Shown piece after piece: positions 1 to 5,177 of a stretch of DNA of 5,177 nucleotides. Below the pieces are notes generated by a model that worked only from the letters and a program-made list of their open reading frames with translations, was not told the DNA's origin and ran no database searches. How positions within the stretch are numbered: the stretch's first letter is position 1; each line of letters opens with the position of its first letter. Position numbers and translations under genes: made by a program. Location of the stretch: NCBI GenBank assembly GCA_027484495.1, contig JAIXSW010000208.1:1-5177 (forward strand), in the 5' to 3' direction. The stretch is from Gammaproteobacteria bacterium (GTDB lineage Bacteria > Pseudomonadota > Gammaproteobacteria > Enterobacterales > Alteromonadaceae).

Positions 1-117
1 ATGTTTTCCAAGTACCATCTAAATGACTTGCACTGCAATTGATTGCGCAATTCCTTCCTTGGGGTTAGATCACCAATTTCCACATTTCGAGCACCTGAGA
101 AGAATATCAATCAGTTT
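1..117. other. AT-rich upstream region, no convincing gene
   Basis: No gene can be supported here. A forward frame ends in TGA at 40-42 (tail MFSKYHLNDLHCN). It could be the last codons of a gene that begins before the window or may mean nothing. A 34-codon ATG frame lies at 23-127 but lacks a ribosome binding site. A perfect 10-base palindrome, ATTGCGCAAT, lies at 42-51 and a CAATTG palindrome just before it at 36-41. These could be an operator, but they are short and there is no second copy. No stem followed by a T run, as in a rho-independent terminator, was seen. Confidence 0.4.
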
Positions 118-123
118 TATAAT
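95..123 (+). promoter_or_regulatory. Candidate sigma70-type promoter for the lanB-like operon
   Basis: A perfect -10 hexamer TATAAT lies at 118-123. Seventeen bases upstream, 95-100 reads CTGAGA, which matches four of six positions of the TTGACA consensus. Transcription would begin near 129-132, about 30 nt before the TTG start at 162, and could serve all three genes since no terminator separates them. The stretch 115-140 is very AT-rich, so a chance -10 match is possible. Confidence 0.4.
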
Positions 124-161
124 GTAATATAATTATAAAAGTTCCAAAAATTGAACAAGGC

Positions 162-3008
162 TTGAACCAAAAGTGCAACGAGACCATCCGCTGTATATTG
201 CAGGATGTGAATATTACAACAGCACTAATTTATGCTGCGCCAGATTTTCTTCGGCGTTTGCGACACAGAGCTGAACACGATGCACTGACGACGAAAGACA
301 TCTGTACACTCAAAAAGTATCTGATCCGGATGACCTTTCGCTCGACCCCATTTGGTCTATTTACTGCGATTGCTCCGCTAACCTGTGGTACTGAAAACAA
401 TGTCTGTAGTGTTCCTGAACAGCATCAGGTATTTTTCAGCAGAAAAAACGCAATAGCGCTTCAGACCATACCCGACATTATTTATCTCAATCCGACACTT
501 TATATTAGCGGTAATAAAATCAGGTATTTGAAGCAGATATGGCAAGGTACACAGGCTAGTTACAAGCTTAATGAAATAGAACTCGAAGATGATTTCTCCA
601 CATTACTTAGCCGCATAGGCACTCAAACTAATCTTGACGAACTAGAGCAAATAATCCGGGATATCAGCCCACAGACGTCTGAACAAGAGATACACATCTA
701 CATTCAACAATTAATTGAATACGGCGTATTTTCGCATAGTGATCATCTTCAGTTGACTCCATCCCCCATAGAGATGCAGCTAACATTGGCAGAAGTGCAC
801 CACCGAACCAGAATGCAACATTCAGCCATAACGCACGATCATTTTATTAACCTGCGGGCTCAATTAAGAGAAAACACTCTTTCGACCTCACAGCTCGAGC
901 AACTCAGAAAAGACCTGTACTACCTTGACTCATTGACATATCCACACAAACTAAAATCCTGTGAAGCTTTTAAACAGGAATTTATCCGACGATATGAAAA
1001 TAATACAGTCCCTTTACTTGAAGTTCTTGATATCGATCATGGCATAACAACGTTTGGCAGTAGTATTGTGCAAAGTGAGTTGCTTTACAGTATTAAACTT
1101 CTACGAAAAGCCGAATCCCCCGATACCATTCAATTCAAAGCCAGTTTGTTGGACGATTATATTGTGCAACAGCTTACTTCTGCAAAGTCAGGCATTTTGA
1201 CTCACATAGATCTCGCCGAGTGCATACCCCCCGCAGAACAATTGCCAACTCATTGCTATGCGTCGTCTGCAGGTTTGCTGGTAAATCTATTTACCGATGC
1301 CAACAACGAACTGCTTGTTAATTACTGCGGATCTTATGGCCCCACTGCAACATTGTGGCTCAGCAGATTTAACGCCATGCTGGATCATGACTCTCAACAA
1401 GCTTTGATGGACTACGCAACGACAGAACAAACACTGAATCCGGAACTGGTATATGCCGAAGTCTTATACATTGAGAAACTGCAACAATCAGATGTAATCA
1501 GGCGTCCTACCTTATATCACTATGAAATCCCCTTATTTGTAAGGCCCTCAGTCGCACCGGAGTTTGTTATTATGCCTGAGGACTTGATGATCTATTTGGA
1601 CAATGACGAAATTTGTTTATACAGCCGCCGGCTGCAAAAAAGAGTAATCCCAAGAATTTCATCAGCCCATGCTTATCAGCATCAACAGTTAAACCTATAT
1701 CATTTTTTTGGCATATTACAAAATCAGAATGCTCGAACACCGGCGTTCCAGTTGCCTGCACTGCTTACTCAATTACATTATGTCCCTCGTATTCAGTATC
1801 GTAATATTATTCTGCAGAAAAAACGCTGGCTACTTTTAGCTGACGACATTGCGGAGCTTACAAACTGTCCGGCAAAAAAGCGGCAAACTCTGCTTCAGAA
1901 ATTCAGCTTAGACCGATATGTCAGTTTTGGTGAAGCAGACCAAGTGATGCGTCTGGATCTGCTTTCTGATATAGATTTACAAATTCTACAGCAACACTAC
2001 CAGACGAAATTTGAGTTGTATGAATCACTAGCCGATCAATACACCAGCGTTGTTCAATGTAATAATGGCATGCACTACAGCAATGAAATTGTAATCGCTA
2101 CCAATCCTTTAGAAAAAGCCTTCCAACCAAAACCTGCTCCACTGTCTATTTATACACAGCGCCCTTCGGTGTTGCCAGCCAGTACAAATGAGCTGTATCT
2201 CAAAATTTATGCTTCTATTACCACTCAGGAATCAATTCTTAATTCTGCGGAACTACAGCAAATTATTGCGACATATCACGACTACTCAGTCTTCTTTGTG
2301 CGATATACAGATCCGCGTCCACATCTGAGGCTGCGATTGCTCCGACAAACAGCAGCCAACTTACCACTGGACTGCAACTGGATTTTGAGCCTGCTTCATC
2401 AGATACAACCAGGAAACACTGAAATTGAGATAGCCGCCTATAAACGAGAAGTCAGCCGTTACGGTGGCAATGCAGGCATTCAGTTCGCAGAGACGGTTTT
2501 TTCTGCCGACAGCAAAGACCTGCTGCGTATGTATTCGCAACAGCAACTTGCTACTGAATCAGATCGCATGTGCCGAGCGATGATGGTACTGAGTCAAATA
2601 CTTGGTCTTCAGACATCTTCCAATGCAGTAAAAGCGAGGCTTTGTCATGATACATTCAATGCATACCTCAATGAATACGAAAACAAAAAGAATATCCTGC
2701 ATCATCTATCCGCATTGTATCGCCGCCACAAAGACCAAATTGTGCAACACCTGATACCAACAAACTTCGAAACCGCATCCAATGGCGTGAATAAACATCC
2801 TACAAGGTCACTGACTATCGAATTGGAGAATTATTATCGATATCTGACAATACATTGTGCAGATAAAGCACCGACGATTCTGGGCGCAGTTTTCCATATG
2901 CAATGCAACAGAGTGTTTGTCCAATATGGACGCGAACTTGAAATGCTTTGTTATGGCTTGGCTTACAAATGTTTTAATGCGTTGGCAGCACAGGAGCGAC
3001 AACATTGA
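162..3008 (+). CDS. Class I lanthipeptide dehydratase (LanB type), full length
   Basis: Cytosolic enzyme expected to dehydrate Ser/Thr of a RiPP precursor to Dha/Dhb, using glutamyl-tRNA as glutamate donor followed by glutamate elimination. At 948 residues it is close to NisB (about 990) and carries both domains. The N-terminal Lant_dehydr_N signature RMTFRSTPFGLF spans residues 56-67; R56, R60 and T62 have the spacing of NisB R83/R87/T89. Mid-protein family blocks are EVLDIDHGIT (287-296), YEIPLFVRP (454-462) and KRVIPRISSAHA (493-504). The C-terminal SpaB_C-like elimination domain starts near 677, with FFVRYTDPRPHLRLR (711-725), YKREVSRYGG (760-769; E763 and R766 resemble NisB E823/R826) and FHMQCNR (911-917; H912 resembles NisB H961). 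The NisB residue correspondences come from memory of the family. The start is uncertain: TTG at 162 has AAGG only 1 nt upstream, and the first in-frame ATG (codon 57) would remove the catalytic motif. The usual N-terminal R-T-P motif is absent from this reading. Composition is AT-rich with many ATA codons. It could instead serve a thiopeptide-like pathway. Confidence 0.93.
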   Translation: MNQKCNETIRCILQDVNITTALIYAAPDFLRRLRHRAEHDALTTKDICTLKKYLIRMTFRSTPFGLFTAIAPLTCGTENNVCSVPEQHQVFFSRKNAIALQTIPDIIYLNPTLYISGNKIRYLKQIWQGTQASYKLNEIELEDDFSTLLSRIGTQTNLDELEQIIRDISPQTSEQEIHIYIQQLIEYGVFSHSDHLQLTPSPIEMQLTLAEVHHRTRMQHSAITHDHFINLRAQLRENTLSTSQLEQLRKDLYYLDSLTYPHKLKSCEAFKQEFIRRYENNTVPLLEVLDIDHGITTFGSSIVQSELLYSIKLLRKAESPDTIQFKASLLDDYIVQQLTSAKSGILTHIDLAECIPPAEQLPTHCYASSAGLLVNLFTDANNELLVNYCGSYGPTATLWLSRFNAMLDHDSQQALMDYATTEQTLNPELVYAEVLYIEKLQQSDVIRRPTLYHYEIPLFVRPSVAPEFVIMPEDLMIYLDNDEICLYSRRLQKRVIPRISSAHAYQHQQLNLYHFFGILQNQNARTPAFQLPALLTQLHYVPRIQYRNIILQKKRWLLLADDIAELTNCPAKKRQTLLQKFSLDRYVSFGEADQVMRLDLLSDIDLQILQQHYQTKFELYESLADQYTSVVQCNNGMHYSNEIVIATNPLEKAFQPKPAPLSIYTQRPSVLPASTNELYLKIYASITTQESILNSAELQQIIATYHDYSVFFVRYTDPRPHLRLRLLRQTAANLPLDCNWILSLLHQIQPGNTEIEIAAYKREVSRYGGNAGIQFAETVFSADSKDLLRMYSQQQLATESDRMCRAMMVLSQILGLQTSSNAVKARLCHDTFNAYLNEYENKKNILHHLSALYRRHKDQIVQHLIPTNFETASNGVNKHPTRSLTIELENYYRYLTIHCADKAPTILGAVFHMQCNRVFVQYGRELEMLCYGLAYKCFNALAAQERQH
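2992..2996 (+). promoter_or_regulatory. Shine-Dalgarno AGGAG that fixes the TTG start of the glycosyltransferase
   Basis: AGGAG lies inside the last codons of the dehydratase, 8 nt before the TTG at 3005. The TTG opens directly into the conserved beta-strand ITVIIPFLNE, so no upstream residues are missing. The dehydratase stop TGA (3006-3008) overlaps the start in the four bases TTGA, an arrangement typical of translational coupling. Confidence 0.75.
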
Positions 3009-3892
3009 TCACTGTGATTATTCCATTTCTTAATGAAGGGGAGAATGTACAAAAAACCCTTCAGAGTTTATTTGAAAGCTGCGATCTACCAACAATAGAA
3101 GTGATACTGTTTAATGATTTATCGACAGACAATTATGATTACAGTGGACTAACAAAAATTTTTCCTGTCAGATATTACCATAACACCACCAGGCTGGGAG
3201 TCTCTGGCTGCAGAGAGAGAGGTGTAGATCTGGCCAGCCACTCTGTAATCCTGTTTCTGGACGGGCATATGAAATTTCTGCAGCCAAATTGGGCAAGTAA
3301 AATACTGCACTATGTCAGCATGAGACCACAGCATTTATTTTGCTCCGTTTCAACGGCTATAAATGAGGACTGGGAGGTCCCTGCTGACAGTGTATTAGGT
3401 GGCGGCTGCAATATATGCTTAGATCTTGAATCACCAAATCTACTCGAGACCACTTGGTTGCCTTTTAGGGAAGGTAACCCGACGATTCCCTGTATTATGG
3501 GTGCGGCGTATGCATTTGATAAAAGTCTTTATCTACATGTTGGCGGTTTAAATGGTTTGGCACAATGGGGTTATGATGAACAATTTCTAAGTATTAAAGT
3601 ATTTTTGGCTGGGGGACAGTGTGTTTTAATGAGTGATGTCGTTGTTGGACATTTATACCGCCAGCATCAACCATACGTTAAACCTGCACTCCATGTAGAA
3701 TACAACAAAATGGCATGCTTATATACGCTGGGTTTTATGTCAGGACGCGAAATAAAAAATCGCTTTGGACTCAACTCTATTTTCACTCAGCATCTGAATT
3801 CTATTAAAGAGCTCCGACTACAAATAAAAAACAATTTACTTAAACGAAGACTGTCTGATTTCACTAAATTCAATAGCCAGTGTATGGAATAA
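3005..3892 (+). CDS. GT-A glycosyltransferase (GT2/GT27-like, GalNAc-transferase-type motifs), candidate RiPP glycosyltransferase
   Basis: Predicted inverting or retaining status is not readable, but the fold is GT-A. Residues 1-15 give the nucleotide-binding start (TVIIPFLNEGENV), D38 lies in FND, and LDGH (85-88) supplies a DxH metal motif with D86 and H88. MGAAYAFDKSLYLHVGGLNG (165-184) and WGYDEQ (188-193) through AGG (202-204) form the acceptor-side block. VGHLYR (214-219) supplies a third likely metal ligand, H216. DxH plus WG-x-[DE] plus VGHxxR is the signature set of polypeptide GalNAc-transferases (GT27), whereas most bacterial GT2 enzymes have DxD. There is no signal peptide, membrane segment or C-terminal lectin domain; it is a 295-residue cytosolic catalytic unit. 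It has nine cysteines, including CNIC at 135-138. Tight coupling to the dehydratase suggests it acts on the same precursor peptide, which is inference; the donor sugar is unknown. A role in ordinary glycan assembly is the alternative. Confidence 0.85.
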   Translation: MITVIIPFLNEGENVQKTLQSLFESCDLPTIEVILFNDLSTDNYDYSGLTKIFPVRYYHNTTRLGVSGCRERGVDLASHSVILFLDGHMKFLQPNWASKILHYVSMRPQHLFCSVSTAINEDWEVPADSVLGGGCNICLDLESPNLLETTWLPFREGNPTIPCIMGAAYAFDKSLYLHVGGLNGLAQWGYDEQFLSIKVFLAGGQCVLMSDVVVGHLYRQHQPYVKPALHVEYNKMACLYTLGFMSGREIKNRFGLNSIFTQHLNSIKELRLQIKNNLLKRRLSDFTKFNSQCME

Positions 3893-3893
3893 T

Positions 3894-5177
3894 ATGATGA
3901 ATCGTCACCTGATAGTATTGATATGTGTTGTATTTCTCCCTGCTCCGACGATGGCGAAGCAACATCCTGACAAGAACAACTTTACCGTAAAATCGAATAC
4001 TCATTTGAGTTGGCTCGATGAGCGTGGCATCAATTTCCAGTTAACGTTGCTGAGCCCCTCCGTTTTTCGCATCCGCGCCGGCCTCAACGGCAAACTGACG
4101 GACGAAGGCAGTAAAGCCGCCCCCATCGTCATCAAAACCGACTACGCGCCGGTCACTTATCAACAAAAAGATATGGGTGACTATCAGCTAATTAGCACCG
4201 ATGCGATGGCGCTGCGCATCTATAAAAAACCACTGACTTTTGCGCTGTACAAAGCCGACAATCAGACGCTGATCGTGCAGGAACTGCAGCCGTTGGAGCT
4301 AAATGACAGCAAAGGCAGCGCGCACAGTGTGCAAACGCTGAGCACAGCGCCCGATGAGCGCTTTTATGGCGGTGGCCAGCAAAATGGTGCTTTTGAATTC
4401 AAAGGCAAAAGCATGGAAATTTCCTATTCCGGCGGCTGGGAAGAAGGTGACCGACCAAGTCCGGCGCCGTTTTACCTGTCGAGCAAAGGCTACGGCGTGC
4501 TGCGCAATAGCTGGGCCAACGGCAGCTACGATTTCCGCTCTGCTGAATACCTAAACCTGTCGCATCAGGAAGGCCGCTTTGATGCCTATTATTTTGTTGG
4601 CGGCTCCATCCAGGACGTCTTAGCGGATTACACCGAACTGACCGGCCGCGCCAAACTGATCCCACGCTGGGCCTTTGAATATGGCGACGCCGACTGTTAC
4701 AACGACGGCGACAACGTGAAAAAGCCCGGTACAGTACCAGATGGCTGGAGCGACGGCCCAACCGGCACCACACCGGATGTGATTGAAACTGTTGCAAAAA
4801 AACACCGTGAACATGATATGCCGGGCGGCTGGATTTTACCCAATGATGGCTACGGCTGTGGTTACACAGATTTACCCAAAGTAGTCAAAGGCCTGGCCAA
4901 ATACGGCTTCAGAACCGGACTTTGGACTGAAAACGGCGTCGATAAAATCGCCTGGGAAGTCGGCACTGCCGGCAGCCGCGCGCAAAAACTCGACGTAGCC
5001 TGGACCGGCCAGGGCTACCAATTTGCCTTAGATGCGAACAAAGCTGCGGCCGACGGCATTTTAGATAATTCCGATTCACGGCCTTTTTTATGGACTGTGA
5101 TGGGCTGGGCCGGCATGCAGCGCTACGCCGTGACCTGGACCGGCGACCAGTCGGCCAGCTGGGACTATATCCGCTGG
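3894..5177 (+). CDS. Exported glycoside hydrolase family 31 enzyme (alpha-glucosidase/transglucosylase type), 3' end missing
   Basis: Likely cleaves or transfers alpha-linked glucose units outside the cytoplasm. The 428 codons shown have no stop; the frame runs off the window edge. Residues 1-21 form a Sec signal peptide (MMNRH, hydrophobic LIVLICVVFLPAP, cleavage after TMA); no lipobox is present. The GH31 N-terminal beta domain includes FYGGGQQNG (157-165), APFYLSSKGYGVLRNSW (191-207) and YYFVGGSIQDVLADYTELTGR (232-252). The TIM barrel starts near IPRWAFEYG (256-264). LDVAW (366-370) holds the probable nucleophile D367, and WTGDQSASW (415-423) the probable acid/base D418. Subfamily and substrate cannot be fixed from this fragment. 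Start: tandem ATGs at 3894 and 3897, with only a weak GGAA upstream, 1 nt after the preceding stop, so it is probably cotranscribed. From about 4020 the GC content rises from roughly 40% to above 55% and ATA codons vanish, unlike the first 42 codons and both upstream genes. Confidence 0.9.
   Translation, partial: MMNRHLIVLICVVFLPAPTMAKQHPDKNNFTVKSNTHLSWLDERGINFQLTLLSPSVFRIRAGLNGKLTDEGSKAAPIVIKTDYAPVTYQQKDMGDYQLISTDAMALRIYKKPLTFALYKADNQTLIVQELQPLELNDSKGSAHSVQTLSTAPDERFYGGGQQNGAFEFKGKSMEISYSGGWEEGDRPSPAPFYLSSKGYGVLRNSWANGSYDFRSAEYLNLSHQEGRFDAYYFVGGSIQDVLADYTELTGRAKLIPRWAFEYGDADCYNDGDNVKKPGTVPDGWSDGPTGTTPDVIETVAKKHREHDMPGGWILPNDGYGCGYTDLPKVVKGLAKYGFRTGLWTENGVDKIAWEVGTAGSRAQKLDVAWTGQGYQFALDANKAAADGILDNSDSRPFLWTVMGWAGMQRYAVTWTGDQSASWDYIRW

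Noticed and set aside
36..54. Short hairpin (AATTG / CAATT with a 6-base loop) as a terminator of an upstream gene
   Set aside because: The stem is only five AT-rich pairs and no T run follows.
23..127. 34-codon forward ORF starting MTCTAIDCAIPSLG, with Thr and Cys near its N-terminus, as a possible precursor peptide
   Set aside because: There is no Shine-Dalgarno before the ATG, no leader-like segment before the Cys/Thr residues, no FNLD-like leader motif, and it runs across the candidate promoter.
1570..1804. Overlapping 63-codon ORFs on both strands inside the dehydratase
   Set aside because: The dehydratase frame here carries conserved family blocks; the other frames have no ribosome binding site or recognisable sequence.
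3893..3893. Search for a terminator or separate promoter between the glycosyltransferase and GH31 genes
   Set aside because: Only one base separates the genes, and no convincing -35/-10 pair or stem-loop was seen in the end of the glycosyltransferase gene.
4399..4797. 132-codon reverse-strand ORF opposite the GH31 gene
   Set aside because: It is a composition-driven shadow in GC-rich coding sequence: rich in Arg, Ser and Cys, with no recognisable domain, and the forward frame is clearly GH31.

Overview
The window holds three genes read in one direction with almost no gaps, and it looks like part of a peptide natural-product (RiPP) locus joined to a carbohydrate-enzyme gene. The lipobox-free Sec signal peptide and GC-rich codon style of the last gene suggest a Gram-negative, probably gammaproteobacterial, polysaccharide-degrading host. 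This is inference from style only, with low to moderate confidence.

Layout: 1-161 is an AT-rich upstream region with a plausible sigma70-type promoter (-10 TATAAT at 118-123). 162-3008 encodes a 948-residue full-length class I lanthipeptide dehydratase (LanB type), with both the glutamylation domain and the C-terminal elimination domain (SpaB_C / thiopeptide-type bacteriocin domain). 3005-3892 encodes a 295-residue soluble glycosyltransferase of GT-A fold. Its motifs (DxH, WG-x-D/E, VGHxxR) match polypeptide GalNAc-transferases (GT27) more closely than ordinary GT2 sugar-chain enzymes. It overlaps the dehydratase stop by 4 nt and has a good Shine-Dalgarno. 3894-5177 is the 5' part of an exported glycoside hydrolase family 31 enzyme, cut by the window edge and starting 1 nt after the glycosyltransferase stop.

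Working model (inference): LanB dehydrates Ser/Thr of a precursor peptide using glutamyl-tRNA, and the coupled glycosyltransferase adds a sugar to the same peptide in the cytosol, giving a glycosylated dehydrated or lanthionine peptide. No precursor peptide, LanC cyclase, protease or transporter gene is visible, so they would have to lie upstream of position 1, beyond position 5177, or elsewhere. The GH31 gene may belong to the operon by position. However, base composition and codon use change sharply about 130-150 nt inside it, so it may be a resident sugar-utilisation gene against which the AT-richer LanB-glycosyltransferase block was inserted.

No RNA genes, insertion sequences, CRISPR arrays or convincing terminators were seen.
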